64,000 bases of DNA from an uncultured Rhodospirillaceae bacterium (lineage in GTDB: Bacteria > Pseudomonadota > Alphaproteobacteria > Rhodospirillales > Magnetospirillaceae): positions 62,001-126,000 of the forward strand of contig CAIUSV010000040.1 in the NCBI GenBank assembly GCA_903901915.1. The letters are read 5' to 3'. The notes under the pieces were generated by a model. The model was not told the DNA's origin and did not search any database. It saw only the letters and a list, made by a program, of their open reading frames with translations. Of the stretch, positions 46,278 through 59,195 are shown piece by piece (within the stretch, counting starts at the first letter, position 1; each line of letters opens with the position of its first letter). The position numbers and the translations under genes were made by a program.

Positions 46278-47831
46278 ATGACCGGGGCCGCGACCTTCTA
46301 CGTCACCACGCCGATCTATTACGTCAACGACAAGCCCCATATCGGCCATGCCTACACGACGCTGGCCTGCGATGTGATCGCCCGGTTCAAGCGCCTCGAC
46401 GGGTTCGACGTCAAGTTTCTCACCGGTACTGACGAGCACGGCCAGAAGGTGGAAAAGTCGGCCGAGGCCGCCGGTCTGGCGCCGCTGGAACTGGCCAACC
46501 GGAATTCCGCCAATTTCCGCGAGCTGGCCGGCATCCTGGGCTGTTCCAACGACGATTTCATCCGCACCACCGAGGATCGTCATCGCATCGCCTGCCAGGC
46601 GCTGTGGAACGAACTGGTCAAGCGCGGAGAAATCTATCTCGGCGCCTACGAGGGCTGGTACTCGGTTCGCGACGAGGCGTTCTATGGCGAAGACGAACTG
46701 ATCGCCGGTACCGGCGGTACCAAGCTGGCGCCCACCGGCGCCCCGGTGGAATGGGTCAAGGAGCCCAGTTACTTCTTCCGCCTGTCGGCGTGGCAGGACC
46801 GCCTGCTTAAGTGGTACGAGGAGCAGCCCGATTGCGTCGGACCGGCTTCACGCCGCAACGAGGTGATGAGTTTCGTCAAGGGTGGGTTGCAGGACCTGTC
46901 GGTATCGCGCACCAGCTTCAAGTGGGGCATTCCGGTGCCCGGCGATGACGCCCATATCATGTATGTCTGGCTGGATGCGCTGACCAACTACATCACCGCC
47001 GTCGGTTATCCCGACACCAGCGGAGGTTATGCCCGCTACTGGCCCAACGTGCTGCATATGGTGGGCAAGGACATCGTCCGCTTTCACGCCGTCTATTGGC
47101 CGGCGTTCCTGATGGCCGCCGGCCTTGCCCCGCCCAGACGGGTATTCGCCCACGGTTGGTGGACCAACGAGGGGCAGAAGATTTCCAAGTCCGTCGGCAA
47201 CGTCATCGATCCGCTGACCCTGATCGAGACCTATGGCCTTGATCAGGTGCGCTACTTCATGCTGCGCGAGGTTCCGTTCGGCAACGACGGCGATTTCAGC
47301 CACCGCGCCATGGTCAACCGCATGAACGGCGAACTGGCCAATGATTACGGCAATCTTGCCCAGCGGGTATTGTCGATGATCGCCAAGAACTGTGGCGGCA
47401 CGGTGCCTTCGCCCGGCCCGATCAGTGACGACGACCGCGAATTGCTCGATGCCGGCTACGGCCTGCTTGGCCGCCTGCGCGAGGCCATCGACCGCCAGCT
47501 CTATCATGAGGCGCTGGAGGCGATCTGGGTGGTGGTGCGGGCCGGCAACGGCTATGTCGATCGTCAGGCGCCGTGGGGACTGAAGAAAACCGATCCCGCC
47601 CGCATGGCGACGGTGCTGTGGGTCCTGGCCGAAACCATCCGTCTGCTGGCCTTGGCGACTCAGCCGTTTATGCCCACATCCTCGGGCAGGATGCTGGATC
47701 AACTGGCGGTGTCCGCCGACAGGCGGCACTACGGCTGTTTCGATTCCGTTAACGCCCTGAAGGCCGGCACACCTTTGCCGGCGCCCCAGGGCGTGTTTCC
47801 GCGTTTTGTCGAAGATGCCGCCGCAGGCTGA
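46278..47831 (+). CDS. metG: Methionyl-tRNA synthetase
   Basis: A 517-residue class I synthetase. The HIGH motif is in NDKPHIGHAYTTLACDV (about 17-33), and the KMSKS-like motif is KISKSVGNV (near 302). An internal helical domain with RYFMLREVPFGNDGDFS follows. It lacks the C-terminal EMAP/Trbp111-like domain, the shorter type common in alphaproteobacteria. It is 24 bases after holB. tatD begins one base after its stop. Confidence 0.97.
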   Translation: MTGAATFYVTTPIYYVNDKPHIGHAYTTLACDVIARFKRLDGFDVKFLTGTDEHGQKVEKSAEAAGLAPLELANRNSANFRELAGILGCSNDDFIRTTEDRHRIACQALWNELVKRGEIYLGAYEGWYSVRDEAFYGEDELIAGTGGTKLAPTGAPVEWVKEPSYFFRLSAWQDRLLKWYEEQPDCVGPASRRNEVMSFVKGGLQDLSVSRTSFKWGIPVPGDDAHIMYVWLDALTNYITAVGYPDTSGGYARYWPNVLHMVGKDIVRFHAVYWPAFLMAAGLAPPRRVFAHGWWTNEGQKISKSVGNVIDPLTLIETYGLDQVRYFMLREVPFGNDGDFSHRAMVNRMNGELANDYGNLAQRVLSMIAKNCGGTVPSPGPISDDDRELLDAGYGLLGRLREAIDRQLYHEALEAIWVVVRAGNGYVDRQAPWGLKKTDPARMATVLWVLAETIRLLALATQPFMPTSSGRMLDQLAVSADRRHYGCFDSVNALKAGTPLPAPQGVFPRFVEDAAAG

Positions 47832-47832
47832 C

Positions 47833-48609
47833 ATGCTGGTCGATAGCCACTGCCATCTCGATTTTCCCGATTTCGCCAACGACATCGACGGTGTGGTAAA
47901 CCGGGCGTCCTCGGCCGGGGTCGGGCTGCTGCTGACCATCGGCACCCATATCACCCGCCATGGTCAGGTGCTGGCGGTGGCGGAACGGTTCGCCAATGTC
48001 TACTGCACCGTCGGCGTCCATCCGCACGAGGCTGGAACCGACCCGGCGGCGGATGTGGAAACGCTGCTGCGCCTCGCCGACCACCCCAAGGTGGCGGGAT
48101 TCGGTGAGACCGGGTTGGACTATTTCTACGACAAGAGTCCACGCGACCGTCAGCGGGAGTCTTTTCGCGTTCACATCCAGGCCGCCCGAATCGCCGGCCT
48201 GCCGGTGGTGGTCCACACGCGCGACGCCGACGAGGATACCTTGGCGATTCTGGAGGACGAGATGGGGAAGGGGGCCTTCACCGGTCTCGTCCACTGCTTC
48301 AGCTCCGGTCGACAATTTGCTGAAAAAGCTATTGAACTAGGATTGTACATTTCAGCTTCCGGTATCATGACCTTCAAAACCGCCGATGACTTGCGCGCAA
48401 CCTTTGCCGGGGTTCCGCTTGATCGGCTTCTGGTGGAAACCGACGCGCCCTATCTGGCGCCGGTGCCGTTTCGCGGCAAGCGCAACGAACCCGCCTTTGT
48501 CGCTCATACCGCAGCTCGGTTGGCGGCGGTAAAGGGCGTGACGGCGGCCGAGGTGGAGCGGACAACCACCGCCAATTTCCTCCGTCTGTTCGGCCGGGTG
48601 GTGGTATGA
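47833..48609 (+). CDS. tatD: TatD family metal-dependent DNase
   Basis: A 258-residue TIM-barrel hydrolase. Metal residues: VDSHCHLDFP (about 3-12), GETGLDYFYDKSPR (about 93-106), VVVHTRDADED and HCFSS, then VETDAPYLAPVPFRGKRNEP. TatD family enzymes have Mg-dependent DNase activity and are linked to repair. ATG 47833 gives a proper N-terminus MLVDSHCHLDF, one base after metG; the reading from 47806 would overlap metG. It overlaps the MBL gene by ATGA. Confidence 0.93.
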   Translation: MLVDSHCHLDFPDFANDIDGVVNRASSAGVGLLLTIGTHITRHGQVLAVAERFANVYCTVGVHPHEAGTDPAADVETLLRLADHPKVAGFGETGLDYFYDKSPRDRQRESFRVHIQAARIAGLPVVVHTRDADEDTLAILEDEMGKGAFTGLVHCFSSGRQFAEKAIELGLYISASGIMTFKTADDLRATFAGVPLDRLLVETDAPYLAPVPFRGKRNEPAFVAHTAARLAAVKGVTAAEVERTTTANFLRLFGRVVV

Positions 48610-49376
48610 AGATCACCATCCTCGGCTGCGGTGGTGCCGCCGGGGTTCCCGGTGTTTCCACTGGCTGGGGCGCATGTGACCCCACCAATCCCAAAAACCG
48701 CCGCCGACGTGCCGCCATCACGGTGGAGCACGGCGGCAGTCGGGTTCTGGTCGATACGCCGCCCGACCTGCGCGACCAAATGCTGGACGCCGGTCTACGC
48801 GAGGTGGACGCCGTCATCTACACCCACGATCACGCCGACCATCTGCACGGCATCGACGATCTGCGCGAAATCAACCGGGTAACGCGGCGATGGCTGCCGG
48901 TTTGGGGGGCGGAATCGGTTTTGGCCACCGCCGCCGATCGTTTTCCCTATGCCTTCGAGCCGATGGAGGAATTGGGAGAGTTCATTTACCGGCCGCTGTT
49001 GGAACCCCACAAGATTACCGGGCCGTTCAGCGTCGGCGACGTCAATGTGGTGCCGTTCGACCAGGACCATGGCTATAGCCATACCCTGGGCCTGCGGTTC
49101 GGGCCGGTTGCCTACAGCACCGATGTCGTGGAAATTCCCGAAGACTCGTTTGCCGTGCTTGAGGGCGTTGAAGTCTGGATCATCGGCTGTCTGGTCGATT
49201 TTCCCCATGCCACCCATGCCCATGTCGCCAAGGCGCTTGAATGGATCGAACGGGTCAAACCGCGTCGGGCCGTGTTGACCCATATGGGCAGCCGGCTGGA
49301 TTACGAATTTTTGCGGCGGCGGCTTCCATCCCATGTGGAACCTGCCTATGACGGCATGGTTCTCGACCTCGGCTGA
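48606..49376 (+). CDS. MBL fold metallo-hydrolase (PhnP-like)
   Basis: A 256-residue metallo-beta-lactamase fold protein. The N-terminus is MKITILGCGGAAGVPGVSTG, and it has DTPPDLRDQML, the metal motif YTHDHADHLHGIDDL (about 75-89), FDQDHGYSHTLGLRFG and AVLTHMGSRLDYEFL. It resembles PhnP-like phosphodiesterases and RNase Z relatives; no phn genes are nearby, so a phosphonate role is not supported. It closes the metG-tatD-MBL run conserved in alphaproteobacteria. Confidence 0.9.
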   Translation: MKITILGCGGAAGVPGVSTGWGACDPTNPKNRRRRAAITVEHGGSRVLVDTPPDLRDQMLDAGLREVDAVIYTHDHADHLHGIDDLREINRVTRRWLPVWGAESVLATAADRFPYAFEPMEELGEFIYRPLLEPHKITGPFSVGDVNVVPFDQDHGYSHTLGLRFGPVAYSTDVVEIPEDSFAVLEGVEVWIIGCLVDFPHATHAHVAKALEWIERVKPRRAVLTHMGSRLDYEFLRRRLPSHVEPAYDGMVLDLG

Positions 49377-49393
49377 CCGGACACATTAATCGC

Positions 49394-49409
49394 CATAATA
49401 TACATTATG
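49394..49409. repeat. AT-rich inverted repeat CATAAT-N4-ATTATG
   Basis: CATAAT (49394-49399) and ATTATG (49404-49409) are perfect inverted arms separated by ATAC, in the convergent gap between the MBL gene and the aminotransferase. It may be an operator-like site or a weak stem. With genes ending on both sides its role is unclear. Confidence 0.35.
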
Positions 49410-49466
49410 CGACATACGGGCAGTTCTATGACAGCTGCCTTCCCCGTTCCCTCCTAACGAAAAGCG

Positions 49467-49508
49467 GCCCCAAGCTGCTTCAGGTTTAAACAGAAGCAGC
49501 CTGGGGGC
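49467..49508 (-). terminator. Strong hairpin downstream of the aminotransferase gene
   Basis: Read on the minus strand, GCCCC..AGGCTGCTTC pairs with GAAGCAGC.TTGGGGC around a loop of about 11 bases, with one mismatch. It is followed by GCTTTTCG. It lies 69 bases beyond the aminotransferase stop. The rest of 49377-49576 holds an AT-rich inverted repeat (49394-49409) and no gene. Confidence 0.55.
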
Positions 49509-49576
49509 CTGGACGTATATATTTAAAAGGGCTCAGACGCCGCCGCGTGGGCTCGCGTCTTGCGTCTCCACAAAAC

Positions 49577-50782
49577 CTAGTCCCTGACGGCGTTGGAGGC
49601 CAGGACCCGTTCCAACTCGGCCATGCCCGCCGGCAGATCGACGGTGCCGCCGACGGCGCGCATGGCGGATCCCAGCGAGTGCAAGGTGCGGAACAGGTTA
49701 TGGGTGCGGCTCTGTTCGCCCATCTGGCCGATACGCAGAATGTTGAGGCCGAAGGCGCCGGAAATTTCGACCTTGTGGAGTTCGGACATGACGTGCCGCA
49801 CCCCATCGGCGGAAACGCCATCGGGCACGGTGATACCCACCACCGAATTGAGTCGGCATTCGGCCGGAATCAGCAATTCCAGCCCCATGGCCTCGATACC
49901 ACCCTGAAGGGCGGCGGAACAGATGGCATGGCGGCGGAAGCGCGCCGGCAAGGTCTCATCGCACACAAGACGCAACGCTTCGTGCAAGGCCAGGACACCG
50001 GACACCGGGGCGGTGTAGTGATAGGCCTTCTTGTTCCAGAACTGGTCGGCCAACCGCGCGTCGAGGCACCAATGCGCCATGGGGGCATTGCGCCTTTCGA
50101 TCCGGTCCCAGGCATCATTGGAAAATGCGATCAGCGAGACACCGGGAATCGACGACAGGCCCTTCTGGCCGCCGGTGATTACGGCATCGACCGCCCACTC
50201 CTCCATCTCCATGGGCATGGTCGACAAGGTGCAGACCGCATCGACCACGTTGAGACAGTCGTAGGACTTGGCGATGCGGCAGATCTCCACCAGATCACGG
50301 TTCCACACCGTGTTGGAGGTCTCGCCCTGAACCACGGTCACCACCTTGAACCCGCCGCCCTTCAATATCGCCTCGACCACCTCGGGGCGGGCCGACTCCT
50401 TGTCGGGGACGTCAAGCCGCACCACCTCGCCGCCCACCCTGACGGCCATTTCGGCCAGACGGCGGCTGAACAGGCCGTTGCAGATGGACAGGACCTTGGT
50501 GCCGGGCTCCACCAGATTGCAGATGGCCATTTCCATCGCCGCCGACGCCGGACCCGACACGCCCATGACGTGGGCCGACGAGGTCTGAAACACATAACGA
50601 GCCATGGTCTTGACCTGATCGACCACCCGATTCATGGTCTCGCCCAGGTGATTGATCACCAACGAATTGGCATAGGCCACCTTGTGCGGAATGGGCACCG
50701 GGCCGGCACCCATCATCAACAAGGGTTCGTCGGGAAGGATGTTGTCGAGCGGAATGACGCTCGGGGGTGCTGGGTATTTCAT
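49577..50782 (-). CDS. Class V PLP-dependent aminotransferase (alanine/serine-glyoxylate type)
   Basis: A 401-residue aminotransferase. The N-terminus has LMMGAGPVPIPHKVAYANS, typical of the AGT/SgaA/pyridoxamine-pyruvate clade. SGPASAAMEMAI is the phosphate-binding region, VVDAVCTLSTM holds the Asp that contacts the PLP nitrogen, and ITGGQKGLSSIPG (about 203-215) holds the Schiff-base Lys. Substrates in this group include alanine, serine, glyoxylate and pyridoxamine; these cannot be separated here by eye. It is upstream of no obvious operon, but lies 27 bases after mfd on the same strand. Confidence 0.85.
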   Translation of the reverse strand: MKYPAPPSVIPLDNILPDEPLLMMGAGPVPIPHKVAYANSLVINHLGETMNRVVDQVKTMARYVFQTSSAHVMGVSGPASAAMEMAICNLVEPGTKVLSICNGLFSRRLAEMAVRVGGEVVRLDVPDKESARPEVVEAILKGGGFKVVTVVQGETSNTVWNRDLVEICRIAKSYDCLNVVDAVCTLSTMPMEMEEWAVDAVITGGQKGLSSIPGVSLIAFSNDAWDRIERRNAPMAHWCLDARLADQFWNKKAYHYTAPVSGVLALHEALRLVCDETLPARFRRHAICSAALQGGIEAMGLELLIPAECRLNSVVGITVPDGVSADGVRHVMSELHKVEISGAFGLNILRIGQMGEQSRTHNLFRTLHSLGSAMRAVGGTVDLPAGMAELERVLASNAVRD

Positions 50783-50809
50783 GATGCCTTAAAGTCCAAC
50801 CTCTCGATG

Positions 50810-54267
<3,458 letters not shown>

Positions 54268-54271
<4 letters not shown>

Positions 54272-54534
54272 GTGCGTGCGGCTTCGCTTTGAACAAATGC
54301 CTTGATCATGTCCATGACGTCGTGATCAAGCCCGGCCGGAGCCGGCCGCTTGCCGGTCACCCAGTCGTAGAGGTCGCTGTCGTTCTCGGCGATCAGGGTT
54401 TCGAACCGCTCGACCTGCTCCGGCGTCAGTCGGGGCAAGTATTTCTCGGCGAAATCGCCGAACAGGATATCGTTTTCGTTCGAGCCCATATGGTGGGCCC
54501 GGAACATCACTCGCTTCAGTCGGGCGTCTTGCAT
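54268..54534 (-). CDS. sdhE: FAD assembly factor SdhE
   Basis: An 88-residue small helical protein of the SdhE/Sdh5/YgfY family, which helps attach FAD to succinate dehydrogenase. The key motif lies in LKRVMFRAHHMGSNENDILF (about 6-25), with the usual RG replaced by HHMG, as in many alphaproteobacteria, followed by LYDWVTGKRPAP. Its last codons overlap the TTG of mfd. It is divergent from recG, with 70 bases between; the sdhE-mfd-recG cluster is conserved in this group. Confidence 0.93.
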
Positions 54535-54604
54535 CGGTTGGGCATTGCGTCGGTTTCAGGGGGCACTAGGATATAGCCCCTCCGTTCCCTCGTGTCAGCC
54601 ATCC

Positions 54605-56674
54605 ATGCGCCCAGATCTCCTCAATCCGCTTTTCGCGCCGGTGACCTCGCTGCCGGGGGTGGGACCGCGACTGCAACCGCTGTACGGGAAATTGGCCGGC
54701 GGCAAGGTCGTCGACCTGCTGTGGCATCTGCCGTCCGGGGTGATCGACCGCCGTTTTGCCCCCACCGTCGCCGAGGCTCCCGACGGCAAGGTGGCGACCC
54801 TGGTGCTGCGAGTAGAGGCCCACTTCCCCTCCTCGTCCCCGAAGCGCCCGTATCGGGTGCGGATGGCCGACGACACCGGTTTCCTTCATCTGGTGTTCTT
54901 CCATGGCCGCGAGGATTGGCTGCGCCAGCAACTGCCGGAGGGCGAGTGGCGGGTGGTCAGCGGTACGGTCGAGCATTTCAACAACGAGATCCAGATCACC
55001 CACCCCGACCACATCGCCCCGGTCGAGCGCAAGGCCGAGGTGATGGTGGTCGAGCCGGTCTATCCGTTGACCGCCGGTCTGACCGGCCGGATGGTAGGCA
55101 AGACCATCAAGGCGGCGCTGGCCCGGACCCCCGAACTGGTGGAATGGCAGGACGCGGCGTGGCTGGCGCGGCAGGGCTGGCCGTCGTGGCGGCGGGCGCT
55201 CGACGCCGCCCATCACCCCGACGACGACGGCGAAAGCCAGGCGCGGCGCCGGCTGGCCTTCGACGAACTGCTGGCCAACCAGTTGGCGCTGGCCCTGGTA
55301 AGGATGCGGATGCGGGCGCTGAAGGGGCGCCCACTGACCGGCGATGGCCGGTTGCGCCTCGCAGTCATGGCCGCCCTGCCCTTCAGCCTGACCGGGGCGC
55401 AGACCCGGTCTCTTGCTGAAATCGACGCCGACATGGCGGCGCCATTGCGCATGCTGCGGCTGTTACAGGGAGATGTTGGCAGCGGCAAGACCGTGGTGGC
55501 TCTGCTGGCCATGCTCACCGCCGTCGAGGCCGGCGCCCAGGCGGCGATGATGGCCCCGACCGAGATCCTGGCCCGCCAGCATTTCGCCACCATCGCCCCG
55601 CTGGCCGATGCCGCCGGGCTGCGGCTTGCCCTGCTTACCGGCCGCGACAAGGGCAAGGCGCGCGACAAGGTGCTTGCCGCCCTGTCGGCGGGTGACATCG
55701 ACATCCTGATCGGCACCCACGCCCTGTTCCAGGAGGACGTCGCCTTTCGCGACCTCGCCCTGGCCGTGATCGACGAACAACACCGCTTCGGTGTCCATCA
55801 GCGCCTCGAACTGGCGGCTAAGGGCGTGGCGGTGGATATGCTGGTGATGACCGCGACTCCCATTCCCCGCACCCTGCTGCTCACTGCCTACGGCGATATG
55901 GATGCATCTCGCCTCGACGAGAAGCCGCCGGGTCGTAAACCGGTTGACACTAGGGTCATTTCGCTCGACCGCCTCGACGAAATGGCGGCGGCGGTAGGGC
56001 GTGCCGTTGCCAGTGGGGCGCGGGTCTACTGGGTCTGCCCGCTGGTCGAGGAATCCGAGACCTCGGACCTCGCCGCCGCCGAGGAACGCCATCGCCACCT
56101 GAGCCAGATGTTCGGCGATCGGATCGGTCTGGTACATGGCCGTATGAAAGGCCCGGCCAAGGACAAGGTGATGGAACGCTTCGCCGCCGGCGAGTTGGAT
56201 ATCCTGGTCGCCACCACGGTGATCGAGGTCGGCGTCGATGTACCGGCGGCGACGGTGATGGTGATCGAACACGCCGAGCGTTTCGGCCTCGCCCAATTGC
56301 ATCAGCTGCGCGGGCGGGTCGGACGCGGCGACAAGGACTCCCGCTGCCTGCTGCTTTACGGCCAGCCGCTGGGCGAGGTCGCCAAGGCCCGGCTGGAGAT
56401 CATGCGCGCCACCGAGGACGGTTTTCGCATCGCCGAAGAGGATTTACGCCTGCGCGGCGGCGGCGAGATGCTCGGCACCCGCCAGAGCGGCCTGCCGGAA
56501 TTCCGCATGGCCGACCTTGCCCGCGACGGTGACCTACTGGCGGTCGCCCGTGATGATTCCCGCCTAGTCCTCGATCGCGACCCGGAACTGAACAGCCCGC
56601 GCGGCAAGGCGTTGCGGGTGTTGCTCTATCTGTTCGAGCGTGATGCCGCGGTCAGAACGTTGCGGTCGGGGTAG
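54605..56674 (+). CDS. recG: ATP-dependent DNA helicase RecG
   Basis: A 689-residue helicase for reversing stalled replication forks. An N-terminal wedge/OB domain (about 60-190) includes YRVRMADDTGFLHLVFFHG. The motor has Walker A GDVGSGKTVVALLAML (about 295-310), DEQHRFGV, TATPIPRTLLLTAYGD and the late LHQLRGRVGRGDKDSRC. ATG 54605 is chosen because it precedes the wedge domain; the longer frame overlaps the divergent promoter region. It ends 12 bases from the convergent MCP gene. Confidence 0.96.
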   Translation: MRPDLLNPLFAPVTSLPGVGPRLQPLYGKLAGGKVVDLLWHLPSGVIDRRFAPTVAEAPDGKVATLVLRVEAHFPSSSPKRPYRVRMADDTGFLHLVFFHGREDWLRQQLPEGEWRVVSGTVEHFNNEIQITHPDHIAPVERKAEVMVVEPVYPLTAGLTGRMVGKTIKAALARTPELVEWQDAAWLARQGWPSWRRALDAAHHPDDDGESQARRRLAFDELLANQLALALVRMRMRALKGRPLTGDGRLRLAVMAALPFSLTGAQTRSLAEIDADMAAPLRMLRLLQGDVGSGKTVVALLAMLTAVEAGAQAAMMAPTEILARQHFATIAPLADAAGLRLALLTGRDKGKARDKVLAALSAGDIDILIGTHALFQEDVAFRDLALAVIDEQHRFGVHQRLELAAKGVAVDMLVMTATPIPRTLLLTAYGDMDASRLDEKPPGRKPVDTRVISLDRLDEMAAAVGRAVASGARVYWVCPLVEESETSDLAAAEERHRHLSQMFGDRIGLVHGRMKGPAKDKVMERFAAGELDILVATTVIEVGVDVPAATVMVIEHAERFGLAQLHQLRGRVGRGDKDSRCLLLYGQPLGEVAKARLEIMRATEDGFRIAEEDLRLRGGGEMLGTRQSGLPEFRMADLARDGDLLAVARDDSRLVLDRDPELNSPRGKALRVLLYLFERDAAVRTLRSG

Positions 56675-56686
56675 CCAGCGGCGCGG

Positions 56687-58381
56687 TCACGCGGATTTCA
56701 CACTACTCAGGAACTTGCCCACCACGTCACGCAGGTCGGTCGCCTCTTTCGCCAGCGACCGGGCCGAGGACAGCACATGCCCGGCGGTGGTTCCGGTTTC
56801 CGCCGCGGCCTGAGTGACGCCGCCGATGTTGGCCGAAACCTGTTGCGTGCCGGCGGCGGCCTGCTCAATGTTGCGGGCGATTTCGGCGGTTGCGGCAGAC
56901 TGTTCCTCGACAGCAGAGGCGATAGCCGAGGCGATCTGGTCGATTTCGGCGATGCGACCGACGATGCCGGCGATGGCGTCGACCGCCTCGCGCGTCGCGG
57001 CCTGCACGGCGCCGATCTGGGCGCTGATTTCGTCGGTGGCCCGGCCGGTCTGACTGGCGAGGTTCTTGACTTCGCCAGCAACCACGGCGAAGCCTTTGCC
57101 CGCATCACCGGCACGCGCCGCCTCGATGGTGGCGTTCAGCGCCAGCAGGTTGGTCTGGCTGGCGATGTCGTTGATGAGATTCACCACCTCGCCGATCTTG
57201 GCCGAACTTTCGGCCAACCCCCTGACGGTTTCGTTGGTTCGGGTCGCCTCCTCGGAGGCGGATTTGGTGATCCGGCTGGATTGTTCGACCTGGCGCCCGA
57301 TTTCACGGATGGAGGACGACAGTTCCTCGGCAGCGGAGGCAACCGTCTGCACGCTGGCCGATGCCTCCTCGCCGGCGGCGGCGACGTTGGTTGCCTGCCG
57401 ATTTGTCTGGTCGGCGTTGGCCGACATGGCCTGAGCGGTGGAGTTCAACTGGGTGGCCGCACCCGATACCGTATCCAGTGCGGCGGAAATGGTGTGATCG
57501 AACCCGGACGTCAGGGTTTCGACTGCCTGCGTCCGCTTTTCCCGCCTCTCCTGCGCGGCGGCCTGTTCCGCCCGCAAGCGTTCCGCCTGCCGGGCATTTT
57601 CCAGGAAGACCAGGGCGGCGCGGCGGATGTCGCCGATTTCGTCCTTGCGGTCGGTGCCCGCGATCCGAATATCAAGGTTTCCGGTGGCCATCTCCTTGAG
57701 ATTGGCGACGGCACTGGTGATCGGCCCCACCAACCCCAAGCGGGAAACCATCAGGCCGATGCCGACGCCGACGATAATGCCAAGCAGCGACACCGCCGCC
57801 ATCAGGGTGGTCAGAAACGTGGCCTGCCGTTCGGCGTCAATGGTGATGGCGTCGGCATCCTGCTCGATGGCATCAACCAGGGTCTTGACCTTTTCGTTCA
57901 GCGCATTGGTGCGGGCGCGCGACTGGTGGACGGCCTCCATGATCTCAGCACGCGCCGAGTCCAGCGCATTGTCCTTGTGTCTCCTGGCGGTCTCGATGGT
58001 GGCAACGGTCCCTTTGAAGTAGCCGTCATAGGCTTGGCGGACCTCACGGACCATGTCGGCCTTGCCGGCGTCAAGATTTGCCTCCAGGGCGGCTATGCGT
58101 TGGTCGAACTGCTTGGCGTTGGTGGTGAGTACCGTGGCCGCCTCCTCGGTCTCTCCCTGGGCGGCGGCCATGCGGTATTCCGCCCGGTTCATGGCGAGGA
58201 GGTTCTGGTTCATCCGCGCGCCCAGGACACCCGAGGCTCCCGCCTTGCCGATGAGCCGGGCATCCTCTGAAACCTCGTGCAGTCCGATATAGCCGACCGA
58301 GGCGACGACCAGGGTTGCCGACGCCATCACGGCGACGATAAGTCCGATTTTGCCGGATATGCGGATGTCTGCAAGGCGCAT
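56687..58381 (-). CDS. Methyl-accepting chemotaxis protein
   Basis: A 564-residue transmembrane receptor. TM1 lies at about 12-34; a periplasmic four-helix ligand domain of about 150 residues follows (rich in helical [20 protein letters not shown]-type sequence). TM2 is at about 190-212, then HAMP, then a cytoplasmic coiled coil. The tip [25 protein letters not shown] is the highly conserved signalling hairpin that contacts CheA/CheW. No C-terminal NWETF pentapeptide for CheR is seen. The ligand is unknown. It is monocistronic and separated from the DUF502 gene by about 190 bases, which show no gene. Confidence 0.94.
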   Translation of the reverse strand: MRLADIRISGKIGLIVAVMASATLVVASVGYIGLHEVSEDARLIGKAGASGVLGARMNQNLLAMNRAEYRMAAAQGETEEAATVLTTNAKQFDQRIAALEANLDAGKADMVREVRQAYDGYFKGTVATIETARRHKDNALDSARAEIMEAVHQSRARTNALNEKVKTLVDAIEQDADAITIDAERQATFLTTLMAAVSLLGIIVGVGIGLMVSRLGLVGPITSAVANLKEMATGNLDIRIAGTDRKDEIGDIRRAALVFLENARQAERLRAEQAAAQERREKRTQAVETLTSGFDHTISAALDTVSGAATQLNSTAQAMSANADQTNRQATNVAAAGEEASASVQTVASAAEELSSSIREIGRQVEQSSRITKSASEEATRTNETVRGLAESSAKIGEVVNLINDIASQTNLLALNATIEAARAGDAGKGFAVVAGEVKNLASQTGRATDEISAQIGAVQAATREAVDAIAGIVGRIAEIDQIASAIASAVEEQSAATAEIARNIEQAAAGTQQVSANIGGVTQAAAETGTTAGHVLSSARSLAKEATDLRDVVGKFLSSVKSA

Positions 58382-58570
58382 GCTTCTGCCCTCCCCAATA
58401 TCCCGAGTGCCAGCAGCCGGAATCCGCGCATCATGATCCCCGGCTCTGACAAACCTAGGCTATTTGGCGGAGAGGATGGAGCTATCTTTAGTAGGGCCGT
58501 GACTATCTTTTGCCCGATAATGCACATGAACAGACCGCACGGTGCTCGGGGCGGTATTTCCCGGCGCCTC

Positions 58571-59194
58571 TCACCGCTCCGGCGTCAATATCCCGGTTGA
58601 CACCACCATCTTGATGCCGTCCTCGACGCTCATGTCCAGCACGCGCACGTCGGCACGAGGCACGAACAGCAGGAAGCCCGAGGTGGGGTTGGGCGTGGTC
58701 GGGACGAAAACGTTGACCATTTCCTGATCGAAACAATCCCCCACCGCCCCCGTCGTGGCGCCGGTGATGAAGCCCAGCGTCCACACTCCCGGCCGAGGAT
58801 ATTCAATCACTACCACCTCGCGGAAGGCGTCGGCCTTGCTGGACAACACCGTGTGGAACACCTGCTTGACCGCGCCATAGATGCCGCGGATCACCGGCAT
58901 GTGATTGAGCAGCGCCTCGGACAGGCTCACCAGCAGGCGGCCGGCGAAATTGGCGGTCAGGGCGCCGACCAGGGTGAGGCCGATCACGGCGGCCACCAGA
59001 CCGAAACCGGGCAACGTGCCGTATTGCGGATAGAACGAGGGCGGGATCAGCGGCGACACCTGGGCATCGACAAAGCTGATGAACTTCCAGGCGATGTAGA
59101 AGGTGACGGAAATCGGGGCCGTCACCAGGACGCCAGCAAGAAAATACGCCTTCAGCCGCCCCGAGATCGCCGTGGTGCCGGATGCCATCGTCAC
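58571..59194 (-). CDS. DUF502 membrane protein
   Basis: A 207-residue inner membrane protein with two helices (about 12-38 and 55-80). The DUF502 pattern includes LKAYFLAGVLVTAPISVTFY, PVIRGIYGAVKQVFHTVLSS and VVIEYPRPGVWTLGFITGAT, then FVPTTPNPTSGFLLFVPRAD. In plants a homologue (LIKE COV) is involved in trafficking; the bacterial role is unknown. It starts one base from the end of the HlyD gene on the same strand and may be cotranscribed with the secretion genes. Confidence 0.88.
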   Translation of the reverse strand: MTMASGTTAISGRLKAYFLAGVLVTAPISVTFYIAWKFISFVDAQVSPLIPPSFYPQYGTLPGFGLVAAVIGLTLVGALTANFAGRLLVSLSEALLNHMPVIRGIYGAVKQVFHTVLSSKADAFREVVVIEYPRPGVWTLGFITGATTGAVGDCFDQEMVNVFVPTTPNPTSGFLLFVPRADVRVLDMSVEDGIKMVVSTGILTPER

Positions 59195-59195
59195 C

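Noticed and set aside
56777-58270. Plus-strand frame of 497 codons opposite the chemotaxis receptor
   Set aside because: Antisense shadow of the MCP gene, Gly/Arg-rich with no recognisable domain.
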